From: JADGGV01 sp035715725
GTDB lineage: Bacteria; Gemmatimonadota; Gemmatimonadetes; Longimicrobiales; RSA9
Length of the DNA: 26,550 nucleotides
NCBI GenBank assembly: GCA_035715725.1
Contig: DASTKT010000155.1
Span: 1-26,550 of the forward strand
Direction of reading: 5' to 3'
How positions within the stretch are numbered: the stretch's first letter is position 1; each line of letters opens with the position of its first letter. Below the pieces are notes generated by a model, which made no database searches, was not told where the DNA came from, and was given only the letters and a program-made list of their open reading frames with translations. Below, piece after piece: positions 1 through 8,261 of the stretch. The position numbers were made by a program, and so were the translations under genes.

Positions 1-596
1 GCGCGACGGGGCGTTTCCCCCGCCCGGCGCCGCGGGCGCGCACCCGTCCGATCCGGGAGCTTCGTGCCGTCGGGGAACGCCGTGCGGGGTGGAAGGGGGG
101 TGGAGGCGACGCGGGGTGCGGCTTCGTTCTCGGGTGACTCGCGGCCGAATCCCGCCGTCGCGGGCGGCCTCACGTCCAATAACAGCGTATTCACCGCAGA
201 GGCGCAGAGCACACAGAGGCCACACGGAGCGCACCGGCGTCACGCCGGCCACCTGCGTACGCCGGACATGACATCAAGAAATGATGCGTCACCCCGGCGA
301 GCCTCCGCCGCCCGGCAACCCTCCGTCCGTCCTCTGTGTACTCCGTGCCTCGGTGGTAAAAACGCTGTTGATCCGTTCCCGTCCCTGTCCACGCGCCCGG
401 CGAGCTTCCGCTTCGCGTCTCATCCGTTCAGCTCCGCGCCTTCGCGCGACGCCCCCTTCCGTTCCCGACCGGGCCGACGTGATCATTGTCCCGCGCCGGC
501 CCGGCCGCATATTGGAACGGCTTCATCTCGGGCCAGTCACCACAACGCGAAAAACCCGACGGCTGGGTCGCGCTCCCCCGTTCTGCGGAGGGGATC
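1..596. other. Gene-poor leader region with one repeat element
   Basis: No convincing gene lies here. Several long open frames cross it on both strands, but they are low-complexity Arg/Pro/Ala translations of GC-rich DNA with no recognisable domain. Positions 1-180 show no feature I can name. Positions 181-369 are a MITE-like inverted-repeat element, listed separately. Positions 370-596 lead into the oxidase gene and probably hold its promoter, but I see no clear -35/-10 pair. Confidence 0.6.
181..369 (+). repeat. MITE-like element, copy A, with 39 bp terminal inverted repeats
   Basis: The left end (AACAGCGTATTCACCGCAGA, continuing to 219) and the right end (331-369, ending in AACGCTGTT) are inverted repeats that match at about 32 of 39 positions by hand alignment. 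The arms carry the CAGAGG/CACGGAG motif. The interior (257-297) is shared with the element at 4739-4904 in the opposite orientation, 34 of 41 positions identical. No open frame of note lies inside, so any movement would need a transposase in trans. It could also be a non-mobile structured intergenic repeat. Confidence 0.75.
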
Positions 597-2543
597 ATGC
601 ACCGCGTCGTTCCGGCTCCGGCGCTCGTCCGGCTCCTCGTGCTCCTGCCCCTCCTGTCGCTCCCCGCCGCGCTCGCCGGCCAGGCCGGTCCGGCGGCCCC
701 ACCCGGGATCGTCGCGGCCGCGAACGCGCCGGCGGTGATTGGCCCGAACGACAACCGCGAGGCTGGGGGGCGGCTGCGGGGCGGCGTGCTCACGGTCCGT
801 CTCGAGGCGCGGAGCGGCGTGTGGTACCCGGAGGGGCCCAACGGCTTCCCGGTCCCGGTCGCCGCGTGGGGCGAGGAGGGGCAGCCGCTCCGGAATCCGG
901 GACCGCTCCTCCGGGTGCCGGCGGGGACCGAGATCCGGGCCATGGTCCGCAACTCGCTGGACCGGCCTCTCGCGGTGTACGGCCTGGACGAGAAGCGCGA
1001 CATGAGCGGCCCGGGTGTCACGCTCGCGCCCGGCCAAGCGCGGGTGTTCCGTTTCCGGGCCGCCGCGCCGGGGACCTACTTCTACGCGGGCAAGACGGAC
1101 ACGGTCCCGGTCTTCGGGCGGGCCGAGTTCGACAGCCAGCTCAACGGCGCGATCGTGGTCGATCCGCCGGCGCCGGCGCGCCCGCCGGCCGACCGCATCT
1201 TCGTCATTTCGATCTGGGGCACGCTCGACCCGGCGAGCCCCACCGGGCTCGGGCGGACGACGATGGCGATCAACGGCCTGTCGTGGCCGCACACGGAGCG
1301 GATCCAGGCCACGCAGGGCGATTCGCTGCACTGGCGCGTGATCAACGCGTCGTTCCTGCCGCACCCCATGCACCTGCACGGCTTCTACTTCCGCGTGGAC
1401 CGGGAGGGGACCTGGGCGCACGACTCGGCCTTCACGCGCGAGCAGCGCCGCATGGCGGTCACGGAGATCGTCGACCCCGGCCACACGATGGCGATCACCT
1501 GGTCGCCGAGCCGGCCGGGAAACTGGATCTTCCACTGCCACTTCGCCGGCCACCTCTCGCCGCTGGTGGCGCTCGACACGGACCACGGCGTGCCGGGGAC
1601 CGAGGCGATGCACATGCGTCACGGCTCCGACGCGCCCCACCAGATGGCCGGGCTGGTGCTCGGCATCCACGTCGCGCCGAACGGCACGCTCGCGAAGGCG
1701 GCGCCGACGTACCGGCCGCTGCGGCTCCTGGTCCGCTCGAAGCCGAACGTGTACGGCGACCACGTCGGCTACTCGTACGTGCTGGGCGGCACGCCGGAGG
1801 AGGCGCGACCCGAAGCGTTCGTCGTACCGGGGCCGTTGCTGGTGCTGCGGAAGGGCGAGCCGGTGGCGGTCACGATCGTGAACCAGTCGCACGAGGCGGC
1901 GGCCGTGCACTGGCACGGCATCGAGCTGGAGAGCTACCCGGACGGCGTGCCCGGCTGGAGCGGCTGGGAGAAGAGCATCCTCCCGGCGATCCCGCCGCAC
2001 GACTCGCTCACGGTACACTTCACGCCGCCACGCGCCGGCACGTTCATGTACCACTCCCACTACAACGAGATGCAGCAGATCAGCTCGGGGCTCTACGGCC
2101 CGATCGTCGTGCTCGAGCCCGGCCAGCGCTTCGATCCCGAGACGGACCGCATCCTCGTCTTCAGCGAGGGCGGCCCGACGACCAACGTGGTCTCGGGCCC
2201 GTTCGCGCCGCTCGTGCTGAACGGCTCGGCGACGCCCGCGCCGCTCGAGCTCCGCGCCGGCACGACGTACCGCCTGCGGCTGATCGACATCCAGTCCGAC
2301 GTCGGCAACCAGCTCGACCTGCTGGACGGTGACAAGCCCGTGAAGTGGCGGCTCCTGGCGAAGGACGGCCGCGACGTGCCCGCCGCGCAGGCCACCCTTC
2401 GGCCGGCGAGCCTCCGCTCCGCGCCCGGCGAGATCTACGACTTCGAGCTGACGCCGAAGGCCGCTGGCGAGCTAAGTCTGCAGTTCGGCGTCGACTTCCC
2501 GGGCGGCCCGCCGCCGACGCGGGTGCCGGTGCACGTGCGCTGA
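597..2543 (+). CDS. Secreted multicopper oxidase with permuted copper motifs
   Basis: 648 residues. Residues 1-28 look like a signal peptide (MHRVV, a Leu-rich core, ALAGQ), so the protein is exported. The start at 597 is chosen because GGAGGGG lies just upstream and the signal peptide begins there. Four cupredoxin-like domains can be followed. Domain 1 (about 60-190) has lost its copper ligands: AVYGL and TYFYAGK stand where HWHG and HSH are expected. Domain 2 (about 195-345) carries HPMHLHG (256-262) and HCHFAGH (313-319). Domain 3 (about 370-510) carries HWHG (438-441) and HSH (486-488). Domain 4 (about 515-648) has no ligands. Classical laccases have HWHG/HSH first and HPxHLHG/HCH last, so the order is swapped here. 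Multicopper oxidases couple one-electron oxidation of phenols, metal ions or similar substrates to reduction of oxygen to water. The substrate cannot be told from sequence. It stands alone, convergent with the next gene. Confidence 0.9.
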   Translation: MHRVVPAPALVRLLVLLPLLSLPAALAGQAGPAAPPGIVAAANAPAVIGPNDNREAGGRLRGGVLTVRLEARSGVWYPEGPNGFPVPVAAWGEEGQPLRNPGPLLRVPAGTEIRAMVRNSLDRPLAVYGLDEKRDMSGPGVTLAPGQARVFRFRAAAPGTYFYAGKTDTVPVFGRAEFDSQLNGAIVVDPPAPARPPADRIFVISIWGTLDPASPTGLGRTTMAINGLSWPHTERIQATQGDSLHWRVINASFLPHPMHLHGFYFRVDREGTWAHDSAFTREQRRMAVTEIVDPGHTMAITWSPSRPGNWIFHCHFAGHLSPLVALDTDHGVPGTEAMHMRHGSDAPHQMAGLVLGIHVAPNGTLAKAAPTYRPLRLLVRSKPNVYGDHVGYSYVLGGTPEEARPEAFVVPGPLLVLRKGEPVAVTIVNQSHEAAAVHWHGIELESYPDGVPGWSGWEKSILPAIPPHDSLTVHFTPPRAGTFMYHSHYNEMQQISSGLYGPIVVLEPGQRFDPETDRILVFSEGGPTTNVVSGPFAPLVLNGSATPAPLELRAGTTYRLRLIDIQSDVGNQLDLLDGDKPVKWRLLAKDGRDVPAAQATLRPASLRSAPGEIYDFELTPKAAGELSLQFGVDFPGGPPPTRVPVHVR

Positions 2544-2612
2544 CGCCGTCCTCCCTTGCTCCCCACGCTCCCTGTGAAATGAACGGACGTGAGGCCGCCC
2601 GCGACGGGAGCG

Positions 2613-4670
2613 CTACCGCAGCGCCGCCGCGATGTTGCCGCCGTCGACGGTGGTCACGTCGGCCGTCGTCTTGAGCGCCAGCGCGTGGGCGAGGAACGCC
2701 TGGGCGACGTCCTCGGCGGTCACCTCGCGGCCGAGCAGGTTGCCGCTCATGTACTCCCGCTCGTCGACGCCCCGCGCGCGGGCGCGCTCGGCGATCAGCT
2801 CCGGCGTGAGCAGCCCGCCGCGGATCCGGTCGGCGTTCACCGCGTTGGCACGGATGCCGTCGCGGCCGTAGTCGACGGCGTACTGGCGCACGAGGAAGAG
2901 CGTCGCCGCCTTCGGGAGGCCGTACGGGCCGAAGCCGGGGCCGGGGCTGACCGCCTGCTTGGAGACGTTGAACAGGAGCGCGCCGCCCGTCCCCTGCGCC
3001 AGCATCACGCGCACCGCGTTCTGCGCCGCCTTCTGGTGCGCGAAGAAGTTCAGCTCGAAGCTCTCGCGCAGCACCGCCTCGTCGACCTCGCCGATGCGCC
3101 CCTGCCAGGCGGCGCCGGCGTTCGACACCAGGATGTCGACGCCACCGAGCGTCGCGGCGACCTGGTCGAACGCGGCGCGCACCTGCGCGGCGTCCGTCAC
3201 GTCGCACGCGATGGCGAGCGCGCCGCCGATCTCCCCCGCCACGGCGTCCAGCCGCTCCGCGTCCCGGTCGAGGAGCGCGACCTCGGCGCCCGACGCCGCG
3301 AACAGCCTCGCGGTCGCGGCGCCGATCGTGCCCGCGCCGCCCGTGATCACGGCGATCTGCCCCGCCAGCGGCTTCGGCGGCGTCTTGCCGAGCTTCGCCT
3401 GCTCCAGCGACCAGTACTCCATCTCGAACAGCTCGCCCTCCGGCAGCGACTCGAAGCGGCCGATCACCTCGGCATCCGTGATCGTGGCGACGGCGCTCTC
3501 CGCGAGGTCCGCCGCGACCCGCGCCTCCTGCCGGCTGCGGCCGAGCGCGAACAGCCCCACGCCCGGCACCAGCGCGACGCGCGGCATCGGGTCGAGCGCG
3601 CGCTTCGGCGGCTGCCGGCCGGCGTTGTGCCGCTCGAAGTAGGCGCGGTACGCCGCGACGAACTCCGCGACGGCGCGCTTCACCGCCGCCGCGAACTCGT
3701 CGAGCGCGCCGGCGGCCGGCGCGGGCACGAGCAGCGGGTAGTTCTTCGTGCGGATCGTGTGGTCGGGCGTGACCACGCCGGCCTGGGAGTAGCGCGCCAG
3801 CTCGGCGCCGTTCACGTACTCGAGGATCGCCGGGCCGCTGCGGAGCTCGGCGACGAAGCGCTGGACCGCGCCGTCGCCCTTCGGGTCCGGGACCGCGCAG
3901 GCGCCGCGCACGATCGGCGCGACCTCCTCCGGCCGCGCGATGCACGCCGGCAGCGGCGCCGCGGCGAAGACCGGCCGGCGCCCCCGCGCGAGCCGAGCCT
4001 CGGCCAGGCCGACCATCGCGATCATCCGCTCGTAGCTCTCGCGCGCGTCGTCGCCGAACGTGAAGATGCCGTGCTTCAGCAGGATCAGCCCCTCGACCGC
4101 CGGATCGGCCTCGTAGACCTCGGCCGCCTTCTTCGCGAGCGCGAAGCCGGGCATGATGAACGGGACGATCCCCATGCGCCGGCCGTAGACCTCCGCGCAC
4201 AGCGCCGCCGCGTCCGGCTGGTCCGCCAGGCTCAGCACCGCCGACGAATGCGTGTGGTCCACGTACCGGTGCGGCAGGAACGCGTGCAGCAGCGTCTCGA
4301 CCGACGGGTTCGGCGCCGCCGGGTCCAGCAGGTTCGCGCGCTGGAACGTGACCATGTCCTCGTCGGAGAGCGCGTCCAGCGCCCGCAGCCGGCGCAGCGG
4401 CGCGAGCCGCACTGCCGGCAGCCCCGCCGGCTCGATCGCCGCCATGTCCCAGCCGCTCCCCTTGACGCACAGCACCTCGACCGGGTCGCCGAGCAGCTCC
4501 GGGAGCGTCGTCTTGACCGACGTGTTGCCGCCGCCGTGCAGCACGAGCCGCGGGTCCTGCCCGAGCAGGCGGGAGGTGTAGACGCGCAGCGCGAGGTCGC
4601 GGCCAATGCCCTGCGCGGCGTAGTGCTCGACCATGCGGTCCGCATCGGCGTCCCGCCAGCGGCTTTCCAT
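2613..4670 (-). CDS. Bifunctional class II aldolase / short-chain dehydrogenase (RhaE type)
   Basis: 685 residues, full length for this fusion family. The N-terminal half (about 1-390) is a class II aldolase domain: HGGGNTS (45-51), KGSG (70-73), the zinc-binding HTH of VDHTHSS (139-141) and a further His at 200 (LLKHG). The C-terminal half (about 435-685) is a Rossmann short-chain dehydrogenase: GGAGTIG (444-450), NAG (517-519), Ser570 and YGLPK (Tyr583, Lys587). Characterised relatives such as B. subtilis RhaEW split rhamnulose-1-phosphate into dihydroxyacetone phosphate and lactaldehyde, then oxidise the aldehyde. No rhamnose isomerase, kinase or transporter is nearby, so the substrate is inferred from the family and could be another deoxysugar phosphate. 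A purine-rich AGGAGAG lies about 8 nt before the ATG. The cytoplasmic product is convergent with the oxidase gene (69 bp gap). Confidence 0.9.
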   Translation of the reverse strand: MESRWRDADADRMVEHYAAQGIGRDLALRVYTSRLLGQDPRLVLHGGGNTSVKTTLPELLGDPVEVLCVKGSGWDMAAIEPAGLPAVRLAPLRRLRALDALSDEDMVTFQRANLLDPAAPNPSVETLLHAFLPHRYVDHTHSSAVLSLADQPDAAALCAEVYGRRMGIVPFIMPGFALAKKAAEVYEADPAVEGLILLKHGIFTFGDDARESYERMIAMVGLAEARLARGRRPVFAAAPLPACIARPEEVAPIVRGACAVPDPKGDGAVQRFVAELRSGPAILEYVNGAELARYSQAGVVTPDHTIRTKNYPLLVPAPAAGALDEFAAAVKRAVAEFVAAYRAYFERHNAGRQPPKRALDPMPRVALVPGVGLFALGRSRQEARVAADLAESAVATITDAEVIGRFESLPEGELFEMEYWSLEQAKLGKTPPKPLAGQIAVITGGAGTIGAATARLFAASGAEVALLDRDAERLDAVAGEIGGALAIACDVTDAAQVRAAFDQVAATLGGVDILVSNAGAAWQGRIGEVDEAVLRESFELNFFAHQKAAQNAVRVMLAQGTGGALLFNVSKQAVSPGPGFGPYGLPKAATLFLVRQYAVDYGRDGIRANAVNADRIRGGLLTPELIAERARARGVDEREYMSGNLLGREVTAEDVAQAFLAHALALKTTADVTTVDGGNIAAALR

Positions 4671-5080
4671 GCGGACTTCTCTCCTCGCGAACGGGTTCGG
4701 GTCGCGTGAGCTGCGGCCGGCGCGAGGCCGGGGACGGCAACAGCGCTTTCACCGCAGAGGGCACAGAGGGCACGGAGGATTACCGGGCATCGGCCGCCCA
4801 CCGGGGTGACGCATCATCTGTCTATGTCATACCCGGGGTACGCCGGCAGCCGGCGTGTTGTTGCCATCCCTCCGTGTTCCCCGTGTCTCCGTGTGACACT
4901 TGTTGGACGTGCGGCCGCCCGCGAACCTCCCGCGCCACCGGTCGAGACTACGGCCGGACCCGGCGGCGCGCCATGGAGGCCGGCCGCGGCGCTTCCCTCT
5001 CCCGCCCGCCGGACGCATCGCGCAACTTGGCATCGCCTCGCGGAGCCCACGACATCGCGCGCCGAACCAGAGGGGGGGCC
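4671..5080. other. Divergent intergenic region, about 410 bp
   Basis: This region must hold the promoters of both the minus-strand aldolase/dehydrogenase and the plus-strand amidohydrolase. The MITE-like element occupies 4739-4904. Between 4905 and 5065 I see only GC-rich sequence without a convincing promoter. A strong AGAGGGGGGG purine tract sits directly before the ATG at 5081. Confidence 0.55.
4739..4904 (-). repeat. MITE-like element, copy B, inverted relative to copy A
   Basis: One end begins AACAGCGCTTTCACCGCAGA; the other ends GTGTGACACTTGTT. Read on the minus strand, the element aligns along its length with the copy at 181-369, including a core at 4801-4841 that matches 257-297 at 34 of 41 positions and a shared GCCCGG.AA..CCTCCGT stretch. 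It lies in the divergent promoter space between the aldolase/dehydrogenase and the amidohydrolase. It carries no gene. Confidence 0.75.
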
Positions 5081-8000
5081 ATGACTCCACGCCGGCGGAT
5101 CGTCGTCGCATCGCCGCTCGTCCTCCAGCTCACGGTGGCGGCGGCCCTGGCCGCGCAGTCCCCCGCCCGCTTCGACACCGTCCGCGTCGAAGCCCGCGAG
5201 GGGACGTGGCTGGCCTTCGACGCCTCGCGCGACGGCCGCCTCCTCGCGTTCGACCTGCTCGGCCAGATCTGGACGCTCCCCGCCGGCGGCGGCGAGGCCC
5301 GCGCGGTCACGGACGCCGTGCGCGACACGGCCGAGGACACGGACCCGGCCTTCGCGCCCGACGGCCGCTCGCTCGTCTTCGCCGGCGAGCGCGCCGGGCA
5401 CGCCGGGCTCTGGCAGGTCGACGTCGCCACGGAACGCGTGCGCCGCCTCACGACGCCGCCGGACCGGGACGACCAGCCGGCCTGGGCGCCGGACGGAGCG
5501 CGCATCGCGTTCGTTCGCGGCGTCAGCCGCGTGGAGGGGGGCCGCACGATCGCCTTCGACGGGCTGCACCTGCTCGACCTCCGCGACGGCGCCGTCCGCC
5601 TCGTCCCGGTCGGCGACAGCGGCCGCGCCGACGTCCGCGACCCGGCGTGGAGCCCCGACGGCCGCACGCTCTACCTCGTCGCCGCGCGGCCGGAGCTGCC
5701 GGCCGCGCCCGTCGGCGGCCCGATCTGGGCGTTGGACGTAGCGAGCGGGCACGCCACGCTGATGGGCGACTCCGCGCTCGCCGCCTTCGCGCCCGCGCCA
5801 TCGCCGGACGGGCGCCGGCTGGCGTACATCGCCGCCGACTCCGCCGGGCGCCGCCAGCTCTGGTTGCGCGACCTCGCCTCGGGCGCGCGGCGCCGCGTGA
5901 CGGACGAGCCCGAGCTGACCGCGCGGCGCGTCCGCTGGACGCCGGACGGCGCGGCGCTCCTCTACGTGGCCGGCGGGCGCCTGCGCCGCATCGAGCTGGC
6001 GACGTCGCGTGCGGCCGACATCCCGTTCGTTGCGAGCCTCGCGTTCGCGCGCCGCCACGTGGAGCTGCCACAGCGCCGCTTCCCCGCCGCGGGATCCCGG
6101 CAACCCGCCCGCGGTCAGCTCGGGCTCGCGCTCTCCCCCGACGGCCGGCGCTTCGCCGTCCTCGCGCTGGGCCGGCTCTGGGTCGCGCCGGTCGGCGGCG
6201 CGCCGCGCGAGGTCGCGGCCGTCCCCGTGGACGCGCGGGACGTCGAGTGGGCGCCGGCCGGGGACCGCGTCGCCTACAGCGTGGGCTCGTGGGGCGACGA
6301 GGACGTGCGCGTGGCGGATCTCGCGACCGGCCGCACGCACGCGCTCACCGCGATGCCGGGGCGCGAGATCGTGCCGCGCTGGTCGCCGGACGGGCGCTGG
6401 ATCGCGTTCCTGCACGCGCCGGCGCCCGACTCGGCGGCGCGCCTCCTCGTGCTCGCCGCCGACGCGCGCGACGTGACGGCGCCCTCCGCCGCCCGCGACC
6501 TCGGCGACGCCGACCCCGGCGACTGGGCCGTCGGGCTCGCCGCCGCGGCGGCGCCGGCGTGGAGCCCCGACAGCCGGGCGCTGCTCGTCGTCCACGCGCC
6601 CGGCGGGCCGATCGTCCGGGAGCCCTTCGCCGTGCTCCGCCCCGCGACGGCCGAGCTCGTCCCGCTCGACGGGCCGCGCCGGACCGTCGCCGGCGTGCCC
6701 TTCCAGCCGACGTTCGTGCGCTGGCCGAACGACACCACGCTCGTCTTCGTCTCCGCCGACCGAGCCTGGCGCTCGCGCCTCGCCCCCGGCGGCGGGACCT
6801 GGGGCGAGCCCCGCCCGCTCGGCGACGACGCCGCGCTCTACCTCTCCGCCGCTCGCGACGGCGCCCTGCTCTACGTCTCCGGCGACGGGCTGCGCCTGCG
6901 CGACGCCGCCGGCGCGGTGCGCCGCCTCGGCTGGCCGCTGACCTACCGGGCGCCGGAGCCGGCGCCGCTCCTGCTCCGCAACGCCCGCGTGCTCGACGGC
7001 ACGGGCGCGCCGCCGGCCGCGCCGCGGGACCTGCTGCTGGGCGGCGGGCGGATCGCGCGCATCGCGCCGCCCGGCGCGATCCCCGCGGCCGGCGCGCGCG
7101 TGCTGGACGCCGGCGGCGGGATCGTCATGCCCGGCCTCGCCGACCTGCACTTCCACTACGACGGCCCCGAGCAGCTCCGCGGCCTGCTGTACAACGGCGT
7201 CACCGTCGTGCGTGACCAGGGGAGCGACATCGCGACGCTCGCAGCGCGCGCCGACGGCTCCGCGGCCGGCACCTGGCCCGCGCCGCGCATCTCCTTCGGC
7301 GCGTTCCAGCTCTACACCGACTGGCCGTTCGGCAACGGCCTCGAGCAGGGGCTGGAGCCGGAGCAGGACGCCGGGCACCTGGCGCGCGCCGTCGCGCTCC
7401 TCGCCGCGCACGGCGCCGAGCACATGAAGATCCGGACGTTCCACGGCTGGGCCGTCAACGTCCGCCTGGTCGAGGCCGCGCACCGCGCCGGGCTGCGCAC
7501 CACCGGCCACTGCGTCTTCCCGCTCGCGCTCCTCGCCGCGGGAATGGACGCCAAGGAGCACGTCGGCAACACCTGCGGCCCGCGCTTCAACGAGCCGCTG
7601 CGGGAGGACGTGATCCAGCTCCTGAGGAACAGCGGCGTGTTCGTGGATCCGACGACGATCGTCTACGCCTGGTGGCGGGCGTGGCTGGACGACCGCGGGC
7701 TGCTGCGGCGCCCGGACATCGCACCGTTCCTCGTCGCCATGAAGCGCGATTTCCGGTTCTGGGCCGCGGAGAGCGACCCGGGCTACTGGGTCCGGGACCA
7801 GGGGCGCCTCATGATCGAGCAGACCCGCGCGCTGCACCGCGCCGGCATCCCGCTCGGCCTGGGCACGGACGCGCCGGAGCTCCCCTGGGCGGCGCACCTG
7901 GAGCTGGAGCGGCTGGTCGAGGCGGGGCTCACGCCGCTGGAGGCGATCCGCGCCGGCACGGAGACGGCGGCGCGGATCATGGGGCACGACGCGGAGGCCG

Positions 8001-8161
8001 GTACCGTCGCGGAGGGGAAGCTCGCGGACCTGCTCGTCCTCGAGCCCGGCGCGGACCCGAGCCGCGACATCCGCGACACCCGCCGGATCCGCTACGTGAT
8101 CCTCGGCGGCGGCGTGGTGGACCGCGAGGCGCTGCGCCGGGGCGTGGCGCTCAGGCCGTAG
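5081..8161 (+). CDS. Exported beta-propeller (TolB/PD40-like) amidohydrolase
   Basis: 1026 residues. Residues 1-24 form a signal peptide (MTPRRR, hydrophobic core, AALAAQS). Residues about 45-620 carry at least nine copies of the propeller motif (for example FAPDGRSLVF, WAPDGARIAF, WSPDGRTLYL, WSPDGRWIAF), as in TolB and the N-terminal domain of tricorn-type proteases. Residues about 625-1026 are an amidohydrolase barrel: HFH (His690, His692), His810 in TTGHC, His827 in KEHVG, Asp930 in GTDAPE, and a closing small beta domain with GKLADLLVLEPG. These fit the metal ligands of imidazolonepropionase/dipeptidase-like amidohydrolases; Lys783 (HMKIR) might be a bridging lysine. The start is fixed by the purine-rich ribosome site and the signal peptide. 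Longer upstream starts run through the repeat element and are rejected. It probably acts on peptides or amides outside the cytoplasm; the substrate is unknown. Confidence 0.9.
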   Translation: MTPRRRIVVASPLVLQLTVAAALAAQSPARFDTVRVEAREGTWLAFDASRDGRLLAFDLLGQIWTLPAGGGEARAVTDAVRDTAEDTDPAFAPDGRSLVFAGERAGHAGLWQVDVATERVRRLTTPPDRDDQPAWAPDGARIAFVRGVSRVEGGRTIAFDGLHLLDLRDGAVRLVPVGDSGRADVRDPAWSPDGRTLYLVAARPELPAAPVGGPIWALDVASGHATLMGDSALAAFAPAPSPDGRRLAYIAADSAGRRQLWLRDLASGARRRVTDEPELTARRVRWTPDGAALLYVAGGRLRRIELATSRAADIPFVASLAFARRHVELPQRRFPAAGSRQPARGQLGLALSPDGRRFAVLALGRLWVAPVGGAPREVAAVPVDARDVEWAPAGDRVAYSVGSWGDEDVRVADLATGRTHALTAMPGREIVPRWSPDGRWIAFLHAPAPDSAARLLVLAADARDVTAPSAARDLGDADPGDWAVGLAAAAAPAWSPDSRALLVVHAPGGPIVREPFAVLRPATAELVPLDGPRRTVAGVPFQPTFVRWPNDTTLVFVSADRAWRSRLAPGGGTWGEPRPLGDDAALYLSAARDGALLYVSGDGLRLRDAAGAVRRLGWPLTYRAPEPAPLLLRNARVLDGTGAPPAAPRDLLLGGGRIARIAPPGAIPAAGARVLDAGGGIVMPGLADLHFHYDGPEQLRGLLYNGVTVVRDQGSDIATLAARADGSAAGTWPAPRISFGAFQLYTDWPFGNGLEQGLEPEQDAGHLARAVALLAAHGAEHMKIRTFHGWAVNVRLVEAAHRAGLRTTGHCVFPLALLAAGMDAKEHVGNTCGPRFNEPLREDVIQLLRNSGVFVDPTTIVYAWWRAWLDDRGLLRRPDIAPFLVAMKRDFRFWAAESDPGYWVRDQGRLMIEQTRALHRAGIPLGLGTDAPELPWAAHLELERLVEAGLTPLEAIRAGTETAARIMGHDAEAGTVAEGKLADLLVLEPGADPSRDIRDTRRIRYVILGGGVVDREALRRGVALRP

Positions 8162-8213
8162 CCACCGGGCGCACTCCGGCGCGCGTGTCGACCGGTCGTG
8201 CGTCGACCGGCCG

Positions 8214-8227
8214 GGCCCGCGCGGGCC
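8214..8227. other. Perfect 14 bp GC palindrome between convergent genes
   Basis: GGCCCGCGCGGGCC is fully self-complementary and sits between the stops of the amidohydrolase (8161) and the flavodoxin gene (8262). There is no T tract on either side. It could form a hairpin that stops transcription from both sides, but it is equally explained by high GC. It lies among short imperfect tandem copies of GTCGACCGG and TACGCCGG (8186-8280). Confidence 0.3.
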
Positions 8228-8261
8228 GCCCGTGCGCCGGCTGCGTGTACGCCGGGGCTGT

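Noticed and set aside
4814..7987. A 1057-codon minus-strand open frame opposite the propeller-amidohydrolase
   Set aside because: Antisense shadow with no recognisable motif; the plus-strand frame has signal peptide, propeller and metal motifs.
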